Origin: a virus
IMG/VR virus record: IMGVR_UViG_3300023440_000014
Span: 1-34,964 of that record
DNA: 34,964 nt
Strand: one strand, 5' to 3'
Part shown: piece by piece, positions 22,270-29,497 of the stretch
Layout: every line of letters starts with the position of its first letter
Numbering within the stretch: the stretch's first letter is position 1
Program-made: the position numbers and the translations under genes
The notes under the pieces: model-generated
Told to the model about the DNA's origin: nothing
What the model saw: only the letters and a program-made list of their open reading frames with translations
The model's database searches: none

Positions 22270-22604
22270 ACGGCATGCACAACGCCACTGGCAAACCGCT
22301 CACCGGCATTGCGCATCTGCGCCAGTCGATTGCGGATATTCTGGCTACGCCGTTGGGCAGCCGGGTGATGCGGCGCGATTATGGGTCGAGGTTGTTTGCG
22401 TTGACCGACGCGCCGATGAATCGCAACGGCGTGATGGATGTGATTATCGCCACCGCCGAAGCCTTGAAAAAATGGGAGCCGCGGTTGAATGTAACCGCTG
22501 TGCGCGTGGCGCAGCCAACCAGCGATGGGCGCTTAACGATTGGCGTTGAGGGCGTTTATACGCCAAACGGCAAAGCTGTTGTGCTGGATGGGATTGTGAT
22601 CTGA
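22266..22604 (+). CDS. W: Baseplate wedge protein (P2 gpW / T4 gp25 family)
   Basis: 112 aa. The core motif of gp25-like proteins is present: GKPLTGIAHLRQSIADILATPLGSRVMRRDYGSRLFAL. Then comes WEPRLNVTAVRVA and GVEGVYTPNGKAVVLDGI. It forms part of the baseplate wedge and starts sheath polymerisation. It overlaps both neighbours, so it belongs to the V-W-J-I operon. Confidence 0.92.
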   Translation: MNGMHNATGKPLTGIAHLRQSIADILATPLGSRVMRRDYGSRLFALTDAPMNRNGVMDVIIATAEALKKWEPRLNVTAVRVAQPTSDGRLTIGVEGVYTPNGKAVVLDGIVI

Positions 22605-23500
22605 TGAGCCTTGCCCAGATTGATTTCGCACAAATCCCTGCGCCGGCGGTGATTGAGCAGCTCGATTACGAGGCGATTCTGGCTGCCATGAAGGCTGATC
22701 TGCTGGCGCGTGATGCCACACTGACAGCATCTACTCTCGAGTCCGACCCGATTGCCAAACTGCTCGAGGTCTGCGCCATGCGCGAATTCATCGTGCGACA
22801 GCGTGTGAATGACGGTGCGCATGCGGTGATGCTGGCCTATGCATCCGGCGCCGATCTGGATCAGATTGGTGCCAACTTCGGCATGGCTCGGTTGATCATC
22901 ACGCCTGCCGACAACACCAAAACGCCACCGGTGGCAGCGGTGATGGAGCTGGATAGCGCCTATCGCGAGCGCATCCGGCTGTCGCTGTATTCACGCACCA
23001 CGGCGGGACCGGTGAATCAATATAAATTTCACACCCTGTCCGCCGATCCGGATGTGCTGGATGTGAGCATCACCAGTCCGAATCCGGGCGATGTGGTGAT
23101 TAGCGTATTGTCTCGTACAGGCAGCGGCACACCGACTCAAGCCGTACTGGATGCGGTGATGGCCACGTGCAATGCCGATGATGTTCGCCCGCTCACCGAT
23201 CACGTGATTGTGCAGGCTGCGCAAATTGTGAACTACGCCGTCGCAATCGATCTGACTGTATATCCCGGCCCCGATCCGGTCACGGTGCAAGCGGCAGCAT
23301 TGCAGGCAGTCACAGATTATTGCGACGCCCATCATGCGCTTGGCCATGATATCACCCGCGCAGGCCTGATTGCGGCCGCCACGGTTGCGGGCGTGCAGAA
23401 TGTGGCACTAACAGCACCTGCTAACGATCTGGTGGTGGATGATCTGCATGCCAGTTATGCCACAGCCATCAGTGTGGCGATTGCCGGGAGTGCGATCTAA
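22604..23500 (+). CDS. J: Baseplate protein J (P2 gpJ family)
   Basis: 298 aa. Typical gpJ features: AVIEQLDYEAILAAMKADLLARD, AYASGADLDQIGANFGMARLII, YRERIRLSLYSRTTAGPVNQYKFHTLSADPDVLDVSI, PLTDHVIVQAAQIVNYAVAIDLTVYPG. It is a wedge component that bridges the hub and tail fibres. Overlaps at both ends place it in the baseplate operon. Confidence 0.94.
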   Translation: MSLAQIDFAQIPAPAVIEQLDYEAILAAMKADLLARDATLTASTLESDPIAKLLEVCAMREFIVRQRVNDGAHAVMLAYASGADLDQIGANFGMARLIITPADNTKTPPVAAVMELDSAYRERIRLSLYSRTTAGPVNQYKFHTLSADPDVLDVSITSPNPGDVVISVLSRTGSGTPTQAVLDAVMATCNADDVRPLTDHVIVQAAQIVNYAVAIDLTVYPGPDPVTVQAAALQAVTDYCDAHHALGHDITRAGLIAAATVAGVQNVALTAPANDLVVDDLHASYATAISVAIAGSAI

Positions 23501-24147
23501 TGGCTGATGTAACCTCCATTCTCCCGCCCAATGCCACCGAGCTGGAGCGTAATATCGAACAGTTGGCTACAGGTGCGATTGAGCAACTGCCTGTACCGAT
23601 CCGTGATCTGTGGAATCCGGATAAATGCCCGGTAGCCCTATTGCCCTGGCTGGCCTGGGCGCTGGATGTGGAACAATGGCAATCGGACTGGCCGGAGGCT
23701 ACCCAGCGTGCCGCTATCAAGGCGAGCATCGACGTGCACAATCACATGGGCACGGTGGCATCAGTCAAGCAGGCACTGGCAGCACTGGGCGCATCTATTA
23801 AGCTAACAGAGTGGCATCAGACCGGCGGCGCCCCGCATACGTTTGACCTTACTGCATGGGCAAATACCAATCTCGCTCCGGCAGGCAGGCCTGTTCTGGA
23901 TGCGGCATTATACAATACGCTGCTGGCCGCCGTGAATGAGGCCAAGCCTGCACGTAGTCATTTTACCTTTCGCGTGGGGGCCCGCTTTAGCGGCGGTGTG
24001 GCTATGGGTGCAACCATGAGTGGCAGCGCCATAACGCGCCGCTCAGCAACGACACACAGGCCGCCGATGGCAGCGCAGGGCGGATTGGCGTCCGCTGTGA
24101 CCGCATCCATTGCGGCTGTAGCACGGTTCCCAATGGAGGTGATATAA
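23500..24147 (+). CDS. I: Tail protein I (P2 gpI family)
   Basis: 215 aa. The family signature LLPWLAWALDVEQWQSDWPEATQRAAIKASIDVHNHMGTVASVKQAL is clear. It links the baseplate wedge to the fibre. The C-terminal part (VGARFSGGVAMGATMSGSAITRRSATTHRPPMAAQGG) is low-complexity and probably a trimerising or linker segment. Confidence 0.92.
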   Translation: MADVTSILPPNATELERNIEQLATGAIEQLPVPIRDLWNPDKCPVALLPWLAWALDVEQWQSDWPEATQRAAIKASIDVHNHMGTVASVKQALAALGASIKLTEWHQTGGAPHTFDLTAWANTNLAPAGRPVLDAALYNTLLAAVNEAKPARSHFTFRVGARFSGGVAMGATMSGSAITRRSATTHRPPMAAQGGLASAVTASIAAVARFPMEVI

Positions 24148-24672
24148 ATGCCAGGTACAACATTAACCCCAGTCATTACCGATGCCGGATTGCAGGCTGC
24201 ATTCAACGCATCAAGCACGGGCATCGCGGCGGAAATCACCCATATCGCACTGGGCGACATCGGGTATACGCCGTTATCCAGTCGCACGGCGTTAGCCAAT
24301 GAGCGCATGCGGCTGCCTGTTGCGGATGGCTCGCCGGTGACGGCCACCCAGATTCACCTGACCGGCCTGGCCGCAGGCGCAATCGAATTCTGGGTGAAAG
24401 AGGTTGGCTTCTGCCTGGCGGACGGGACGCTGTTTGCGGTTTGGAGTGACCCTGCGCAGACACTGGCATACAAGGCTGCCGGCGTGGATTTGCTGCTGGC
24501 GTTTGATTTGTCAATTGCAGCCATTCCGGCCGGATCAATCACGGTACAGGGCACAGGGCAGAACCTGAGCCTGTACTACGCCGAAGAGCTCTCAAACATG
24601 GCTATAGCCCAGCTGGGCACCATGCATCGGCAGATATTGATTGAAGAGCAACTGCAAAAAGGAGGCTTGTAA
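24148..24672 (+). CDS. H: Tail-fibre / collar N-terminal protein (P2 gpH N-terminal type)
   Basis: 174 aa. It has the phage tail-collar fibre N-terminal fold (DUF3751): LTPVITDAGLQAAFNASSTGIAAEITHIALGDIGYTPLSSRTALANERMRLP, then WVKEVGFCLADGTLFAVWSDP. The C-terminus ends in a helical, probably trimeric, segment (MAIAQLGTMHRQILIEEQLQ). In P2, gpH is one long fibre; here it is short and stops exactly where the DGR variable protein begins (overlap at 24672). So the fibre is probably split into an anchor (this gene) and a variable receptor-binding protein. Confidence 0.85.
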   Translation: MPGTTLTPVITDAGLQAAFNASSTGIAAEITHIALGDIGYTPLSSRTALANERMRLPVADGSPVTATQIHLTGLAAGAIEFWVKEVGFCLADGTLFAVWSDPAQTLAYKAAGVDLLLAFDLSIAAIPAGSITVQGTGQNLSLYYAEELSNMAIAQLGTMHRQILIEEQLQKGGL

Positions 24673-26006
24673 TGCCATTAGAACAAACAATAACTCAGCT
24701 TGTAACCGCGTCAGATACGTTGACAAACGAGGTACGCCGATTGATCGGCCAGGCACCCGTTGCATCGCCGGTAAATCCGGGTCAGCAGGGATTCGGCGTG
24801 GGTATATGCCCCGGCCCACTGCCTGCCGGCATGGCGGAGATGCCCGGCACGCGCGATGTTGCGCATGATAATTACGGCAATTATATATTTTCAGACGGAT
24901 CAATCATGGTCTGGATACCTGCGTTTTATTACAAATGGGGCACAGGCACGAACGGGCTGGCAGTTAATATTGTGGACATCGTACCGTTTGTCGGCGGGCC
25001 CTACGGCACGGTCGCCACGGCCAACGCCGCAGGCTATGCCCTGCATCGCGCATTTTACGATGGCGGTGCAATTCAGCCGGGCGTGTTTGTTGATAAATAT
25101 CAGTGCAGCAACAACGGCGGCATTGCATCATCAATTCGATTTGCGAATCCGCTATCGACAAATGCAGCGCACAACCCGATTTCCGCGCTCAGCAATGCGC
25201 CCGCCAACAACTACGGCGGCGCAATTCTTGCGCCGAAATCGCGCGGCGCGTCCTTTTTCTGTAATACGCGTTTCATTTTTTCCGCCCTGGCCATGTTATC
25301 ACTGGCGCACGCACAAAACGCGACATCGACAACGTGGTGCGCATGGTATGATGCAGCAGGCATCACAAATTATCCGAAGGGTAATAACAATAATGCCCTC
25401 GGAGATACCAATGACGCATCCATTGCGTATGTATCTGATGGTTATCCCAACGCGGGCAAAACCGGCTCGGCAAATCTGTTTGCCCGCACAACGCACAATG
25501 GCCAAAACTGCGGCGTTGCGGATATGAACGGCAATATGTGGGAGATCAATCCGGGCATCACGTCAGACGGAGTAAATCTTTATGTGATGAGCACGTCGGC
25601 TAAAATGTCCGCATCAACGGCTGGCAACACACCACTGTCTACAGATGTGTTTGGCGCGGCAGCCCTGGCCGCGCGGTACATCAACCTGGGTGCAACGCAT
25701 GCATCGTTGTGGGCAACGGGCGCAAACAGAGCTGTTCCATTCGGCAGCCCTACAACCCAGACGCTATCAGATGCAACGTCCGGCGCGGCGTGGAACACTG
25801 CTGGCGCTGGAGTGCCGCTGGCGACCGGCGGCGCGAACGCATTCGGCATGGATTACATCTGGGATTACAAGCCAAATGAAATGTGCCCGCTCGCGGGCGG
25901 CTACTGGAACGGTGGCAGCAGCGCGGGCGTGTGGGCGTTGAATCTCGCCAATGTGCGAGCCGCCTCGAACAGCACCGTGGGCTTTCGCGCGGCCTTGTAT
26001 CTCTGA
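24672..26006 (+). CDS. DGR variable protein: receptor-binding protein with FGE-like C-type-lectin fold
   Basis: 444 aa. Residues 1-40 form a short helix that may bind the upstream fibre (LEQTITQLVTASDTLTNEVRRL). The rest is the C-type-lectin variant related to formylglycine-generating enzymes: CGVADMNGNMWEINPGI at about residues 279-295, and GGYWNGGSSAGVWALN with ANVRAASNSTVGFRAAL at the end. The last 41 codons contain the variable repeat. Ten residues (407, 409, 411, 414, 417, 426, 431, 434, 435, 441) differ from the template, all through template adenines. It is the DGR target and probable tail-tip ligand; variation would change host receptor. Confidence 0.93.
   Translation: MPLEQTITQLVTASDTLTNEVRRLIGQAPVASPVNPGQQGFGVGICPGPLPAGMAEMPGTRDVAHDNYGNYIFSDGSIMVWIPAFYYKWGTGTNGLAVNIVDIVPFVGGPYGTVATANAAGYALHRAFYDGGAIQPGVFVDKYQCSNNGGIASSIRFANPLSTNAAHNPISALSNAPANNYGGAILAPKSRGASFFCNTRFIFSALAMLSLAHAQNATSTTWCAWYDAAGITNYPKGNNNNALGDTNDASIAYVSDGYPNAGKTGSANLFARTTHNGQNCGVADMNGNMWEINPGITSDGVNLYVMSTSAKMSASTAGNTPLSTDVFGAAALAARYINLGATHASLWATGANRAVPFGSPTTQTLSDATSGAAWNTAGAGVPLATGGANAFGMDYIWDYKPNEMCPLAGGYWNGGSSAGVWALNLANVRAASNSTVGFRAALYL
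25881..25993 (+). repeat. DGR variable repeat (VR)
   Basis: Aligned without gaps to 26446-26558, offset 565. All 85 positions that are not adenine in the template are identical. Of 28 template adenines, 13 differ here: seven are G, five are C, one is T. The 3' part (CGTGGGCTTTCGCGCGG, 25976-25992) is unchanged and GC-rich as expected of an IMH (initiation of mutagenic homing) element. Homology ends at about 25995, 11 bases before the stop codon. Confidence 0.96.
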
Positions 26007-26015
26007 GCGATTGAG

Positions 26016-26039
26016 CGATAGCGATATGAGCGGTTATCG
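26016..26039 (+). promoter_or_regulatory. Hairpin just after the VR (candidate homing structure)
   Basis: CGATAGC (26016-26022) pairs with GTTATCG (26033-26039) with one G-T wobble and a 10-base loop. It begins 10 bases after the target-gene stop and ends right before avd. In the Bordetella phage DGR a hairpin directly downstream of the IMH raises retrohoming. This one lies within short GAGCGAT-type direct repeats, so the assignment is tentative. Confidence 0.45.
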
Positions 26040-26042
26040 ATA

Positions 26043-26444
26043 ATGGGCATGCACGATGAAGCTAATCTGGATCGTAAGTTCACAGAATTTGCGAAGCTGA
26101 TGAATATCCACCTGAACCACTTCCCGAAGCATGAGAAGTATGGTCTGGCGCTGGAAATCCGGCGATCGGCTTATGAAATGTATGGATTTATCGTGGAAGC
26201 ACAGACGCGCTATCACAAAAAAACCACGCTAACGAATCTGGATATCAGGCATGAGCAATTGCGCATGCTGATCAGGCTGGCCTATAAGCTGGGATATTTC
26301 GGGTTCAAGGCGGGAAAGATTGCCGAGCAATCGCCAAAACAGCAGGGCGAGCATCGTTATCTCGCACTGTCAAAACTGGTTGACGAGATCGGCAAAATGA
26401 TTGGCGGATGGATTGTATCTACACGTCAACGGGAATCATCTTGA
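26043..26444 (+). CDS. avd: DGR accessory variability determinant (Avd)
   Basis: 133 aa, the usual size of Avd (about 125). It is an all-helical protein of the four-helix-bundle family also found as the 23S rRNA intervening-sequence protein: LMNIHLNHFPKHEKYGLALEIRRSAYEMYGFIVEAQTRYHKK, LTNLDIRHEQLRMLIRLAYKLGYF, HRYLALSKLVDEIGKMIGGWI. Avd is a pentamer that binds the DGR RNA and the reverse transcriptase and is essential for cDNA synthesis. It lies between VR and TR, its stop being one base before the TR. The ribosome-binding site is weak. Confidence 0.92.
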   Translation: MGMHDEANLDRKFTEFAKLMNIHLNHFPKHEKYGLALEIRRSAYEMYGFIVEAQTRYHKKTTLTNLDIRHEQLRMLIRLAYKLGYFGFKAGKIAEQSPKQQGEHRYLALSKLVDEIGKMIGGWIVSTRQRESS

Positions 26445-26445
26445 T

Positions 26446-26558
26446 ATGTGCCCGATCGCGAGCGGCAACTGGAACAATGGCAGCAACGCGGGCGTGTGGG
26501 CGTTGAATCTCAACAATGTGCGAGCCAACTCGAACAACAACGTGGGCTTTCGCGCGGA
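26446..26558 (+). repeat. DGR template repeat (TR)
   Basis: Non-coding template, 113 bases, directly downstream of avd. It reads in the VR frame as an Asn-rich peptide (11 AAC/AAT codons). AAY codons let adenine mutagenesis reach many residues without a stop codon. Differences from VR occur only at adenines (13/28). A frame that runs through it (26401-26697) is not considered a gene. Confidence 0.96.
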
Positions 26559-26696
26559 CTCGATACCTCACGGGCAGCAATGCCGAAGTGGAATCAAGGG
26601 AGATGATTTCCGGCGCGTGGGTTCGCCCCACGGCGAAATCTGCACATGCCGCCATTCTGGTAGGATTAATGATAATCTCGAAGGTCTGGCGGCATG
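26559..26696 (+). ncRNA. DGR spacer RNA between TR and RT
   Basis: In characterised DGRs the RNA just downstream of the TR primes and positions cDNA synthesis. Here it is clearly structured. CGTGGG (26616-26621) and CCCACG (26627-26632) form a perfect 6-base stem with loop TTCGC. CATGCCGCCA (26645-26654) and TGGCGGCATG (26687-26696) form a perfect 10-base stem that includes the RT start codon. Inside its loop GATTA/TAATC (26664-26668, 26673-26677) form a second stem with ATGA loop. The RT ribosome-binding site GAAGG is in the large loop. Confidence 0.7.
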
Positions 26697-27713
26697 AAGC
26701 GGGTTGGTGATTTGTACGACAGTGCATTTACGCGTGATGCGCTGCTGACCGCATACCATGCGGCAGCAAGGCACAAACACGGCAAGCGCGCGTGCTTTAA
26801 TTTTGAGCGCAGACTGGCATTCAATCTCGAATCGTTATATTGCGAATTACGCGACGGTATTTATCAACCAATGCCATATTACACGTTTGAAGTTTTTGAG
26901 CCAAAGCGCCGCACAATCTATGCACCGGCGTTTCGCGACCTCGTTGTTCAGCATGCTATTTATGCTGTTGCAAATCCGATATTCGATCGCACGTTTATCG
27001 ATCATTCATACGCATGCAGAAAAGGCATGGGTACACACAAGGCAGCGGACTATGCGCAAGCGGCATTGCGCGCCGTTCCGCATGACAGCTATACGCTAAA
27101 GACTGACGTGCGGAAGTTTTTCTATCGCATCGATAGAGGCATTCTGCGCACCCTGATTGAGCGCAAAATAAAGGACAATCGCTTCGTTGGTTTAATGATG
27201 GCGTTCGCTGATCACGGTGAGTCGGTCGGCATCCCAATAGGCAATCTACTGTCACAGCTTTATGCGCTGATTTACCTCAACCCGATGGATCAATTTGTGA
27301 AGCGCGAATTGCGCGTAAAATACTACTGCCGCTATGTTGATGATGCTGTGCTGTTTGGGCTGTCAAAAGCCGAGTGCATTGACGCAAAAAACAAAATCGA
27401 GACGCTGCTCAAGACGCTCAATCTGGAGTTATCGCACTACACAATAGCGCCGGTCAAAAAAGGCGTGAATTTTGTTGGCTATCGCACATGGGCGAGTCGC
27501 CGGTTTATCAGAAAACACAGCCTCTATAAATTCAGAAAGTCACTGAAAAAAGGCGATGTAAAAAGCGCCGTTTCAATCCTCGGTCACGCCAGAAATACCA
27601 GCTCATTGAATTCGATGTTGAGTTACATAAAAAAGGAGAAAAAACATGAAAATAGTCAGCTACAAAAAACATATCACACCCTCAGTCACTGTGTCCCTGG
27701 TGCTGTCTGTTGA
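26694..27713 (+). CDS. DGR reverse transcriptase
   Basis: 339 aa, the compact size of DGR enzymes, with RT domain only. The catalytic aspartates are in TLKTDVRKFFYRID (D138) and YCRYVDDAVLF (YVDD, residues 214-217). Motif 4 reads GIPIGNLLSQLYALIYLN (about 179-196), the form with I/V-G-x3-SQ that sets DGR enzymes apart from retron and group II RTs. The enzyme copies TR with adenine-specific errors. It starts inside a 10-base hairpin stem. Its 3' end overlaps the next gene by 68 bases. A C-rich, poorly conserved tail (QLQKTYHTLSHCVPGAVC) may be a by-product of that overlap. Confidence 0.95.
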   Translation: MKRVGDLYDSAFTRDALLTAYHAAARHKHGKRACFNFERRLAFNLESLYCELRDGIYQPMPYYTFEVFEPKRRTIYAPAFRDLVVQHAIYAVANPIFDRTFIDHSYACRKGMGTHKAADYAQAALRAVPHDSYTLKTDVRKFFYRIDRGILRTLIERKIKDNRFVGLMMAFADHGESVGIPIGNLLSQLYALIYLNPMDQFVKRELRVKYYCRYVDDAVLFGLSKAECIDAKNKIETLLKTLNLELSHYTIAPVKKGVNFVGYRTWASRRFIRKHSLYKFRKSLKKGDVKSAVSILGHARNTSSLNSMLSYIKKEKKHENSQLQKTYHTLSHCVPGAVC

Positions 27714-28101
27714 TAAGAGCGGTCAATTTGTCGGCACAGAACTGGCAACTCTGAGTGACGGGCTGACATACGTCAGCATGCCTGCGTCGGCAACGCTGCC
27801 CGCGCAGCCCAAGGAGATCGCCAAGACAGTCACTGACGGCGCTACACTATCAGCGACTACGCTCGCAGATCTGAAGGCGGCATCGCCACATGTTAAGCTG
27901 ATAAATGATCGTGTGTGCGAAAAAATTCGCGAGCAGTACTCCCTGGATGATGAGCTAAAGCTGGCGCGCATCTCAATCGGTAATTTGCAAAAAACATACA
28001 CCGCCAGCGCGGCGGAGTTACAGGCCGTGACCGACTATCAGGTTGCAGTAGAAGCGGCGCGGGCGTGGGGCCGGGCGGAAAAAGCGAAGTTGGGACTATA
28101 A
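27646..28101 (+). CDS. Unknown protein at the tail-fibre-assembly (P2 gpG) position
   Basis: 151 aa with a strong ribosome-binding site (AAAAGGAGAAAAAAC), starting 68 bases inside the RT gene. It has a beta-rich N-terminus (KIVSYKKHITPSVTVSLVLSVDKSGQFVGTELATLSDGLTYVSM) and a helical C-terminus (SAAELQAVTDYQVAVEAARAWGRAEKAKLGL). In P2 the gene between the fibre and the sheath (G) is the fibre chaperone. No motif of that family is seen here, so the chaperone role is an inference from position. It could instead be a DGR-linked accessory protein. Confidence 0.7.
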   Translation: MKIVSYKKHITPSVTVSLVLSVDKSGQFVGTELATLSDGLTYVSMPASATLPAQPKEIAKTVTDGATLSATTLADLKAASPHVKLINDRVCEKIREQYSLDDELKLARISIGNLQKTYTASAAELQAVTDYQVAVEAARAWGRAEKAKLGL

Positions 28102-28124
28102 TAAAAAAATAAAGGAGGCATAGC

Positions 28125-29321
28125 ATGCCAGCAGCATATTTACACGGCGTACAAGTCGTCGAAAAAACAAACGCAACGCGGAACATCCGCACCATATCCA
28201 CAGGCATCATCGGCATTGTCGGCACAGCACCCGATGCTGATCCGGTGGAATTCCCGCTCGATACACCGGTGCTGATTGTCGGGGATCGTGCCAAAGCGGG
28301 CAAACTCGATACCACTGGTCTGGGTAAAGGCACGTTACCTATGAGCATGGACGCGATTTTTGACCAGATTGCACCGATCATGGTGGTGGTGCGTGTGGCA
28401 GAAGCCACGCTCACCGGTGGCGCTATTGATATTGCAGCTACACAGAGCAATATCATCGGCACAGTCACAGCGGCGGGCATATCCACCGGCATGCAGGCAC
28501 TGCTTACAGCTAAAACAGTGCTGGGCGTGCAGCCGCGCATCCTGGGCGCACCGGGCTGGACATCGTATCAGCCGGTTGCCGCCGCGATGGACTCCATCAC
28601 TGCCGATCTTAGAGCCTTTGCATACTACGATCTGGCCAGTGCCGATGTGCCAACTGCCCTGACCGACCGGGTGGCCTACGGCAACAAGCGCTCCATGCTG
28701 CTGTGGCCGGGATTTGAGGTGTGGGACACCACGGCCAATGCCCTGGTAGCACAACCGGCATCAGCGCGTGCGCTCGGCATGCGCGCCAAGTTGGATAACG
28801 ATGTTGGCTGGCATAAAACGCTGTCTAACATCGTTGTAAACGGCGTTTCAGGCGTGACAAAACCGGTCAGTTGGGGCCTGCAAAATGCCAACTCGCAGGC
28901 CAACCTGCTCAACCAGAACGAAATCACCACCATCATCATGCAGGATGGTTATCGATTCTGGGGCAGTCGCACGCCATCTGCCGATCCGGTGTTTGCCTTT
29001 GAATCCGCAGTCCGTACCGGCGATGTGCTGGCCGATTCGATTGCTGATGCGCATCTATGGGCAATGGATAAGCCGATGTCTCCCGTGCTGTTCGATGAGA
29101 TCGTGGATGGTGTCAACGCCAAGTTCCGCGAACTCAAGGCGCTGGGCTATATCGTGGACGCGAATGCCTGGCTGGATAAAGAGCTGAACACCACCACGAG
29201 CCTGAGTGCCGGAAAACTGTGGATTGATTACGATTACACGCCGGTGCCACCGCTGGAGCAGCTCGGATTCCAGGCCACCATCACCAATAAATATCTGATT
29301 GAACTGCTGTCGAAGGCATAA
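28125..29321 (+). CDS. FI: Tail sheath protein (P2 gpFI family)
   Basis: 398 aa; P2 FI is 396 aa. Family blocks: AAYLHGVQVVEKTNATRNIRTISTGIIGIVGTAP, LDTPVLIVGDRAKA, RILGAPGWTSYQPVAAAMDSITADLRAFAYYDL, GYRFWGSRTPSADPVFAFESAVRTGDVLADSI, and the C-terminal WIDYDYTPVPPLEQLGFQATITNKYL. It forms the contractile outer tube. Ribosome-binding site AAAGGAGG. Confidence 0.96.
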   Translation: MPAAYLHGVQVVEKTNATRNIRTISTGIIGIVGTAPDADPVEFPLDTPVLIVGDRAKAGKLDTTGLGKGTLPMSMDAIFDQIAPIMVVVRVAEATLTGGAIDIAATQSNIIGTVTAAGISTGMQALLTAKTVLGVQPRILGAPGWTSYQPVAAAMDSITADLRAFAYYDLASADVPTALTDRVAYGNKRSMLLWPGFEVWDTTANALVAQPASARALGMRAKLDNDVGWHKTLSNIVVNGVSGVTKPVSWGLQNANSQANLLNQNEITTIIMQDGYRFWGSRTPSADPVFAFESAVRTGDVLADSIADAHLWAMDKPMSPVLFDEIVDGVNAKFRELKALGYIVDANAWLDKELNTTTSLSAGKLWIDYDYTPVPPLEQLGFQATITNKYLIELLSKA

Positions 29322-29332
29322 GGAGATAATAC

Positions 29333-29494
29333 ATGAAATATAAAGCCCTGCGCCCGGCGCATATCAACAACACGCCGCTGAATATCGGCGATACCATCGA
29401 ACTGCACGAGCGCGCCGCCCAGTTTCTGATAGCTGACGGCACACTCGAAATCATCAAAAAGAAGGCGGTCAAAACCGCCAAACAAGGAGCATAA
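29333..29494 (+). CDS. Small protein between sheath and tube (53 aa)
   Basis: Has AAGGAGAT before its ATG and starts MKYKALRPAHINNTPLNIGD. The pattern ALRP..INN.....GD.IEL.E..A.FLI..G.LE is like the small SH3-like proteins found among phage head-tail genes (compare the start of the 19526 protein). The C-terminus is Lys-rich (IIKKKAVKTAKQGA). P2 has no gene here; the role is unknown. Confidence 0.65.
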   Translation: MKYKALRPAHINNTPLNIGDTIELHERAAQFLIADGTLEIIKKKAVKTAKQGA

Positions 29495-29497
29495 ATC

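Noticed and set aside
24856-25527. Alternative frame inside the DGR target gene
   Set aside because: Composition is typical of a shifted frame and it shows no domain; the lectin-like gene on the main frame explains the region.
26401-26697. Open frame running through the template repeat
   Set aside because: It starts inside avd, has no ribosome-binding site, and its only recognisable part is the TR itself; TR is a non-coding RNA template in DGRs.
29281-29485. Minus-strand frames antisense to the small gene at 29333
   Set aside because: The plus-strand gene has a clear ribosome-binding site and fits the operon; the antisense frames show none.
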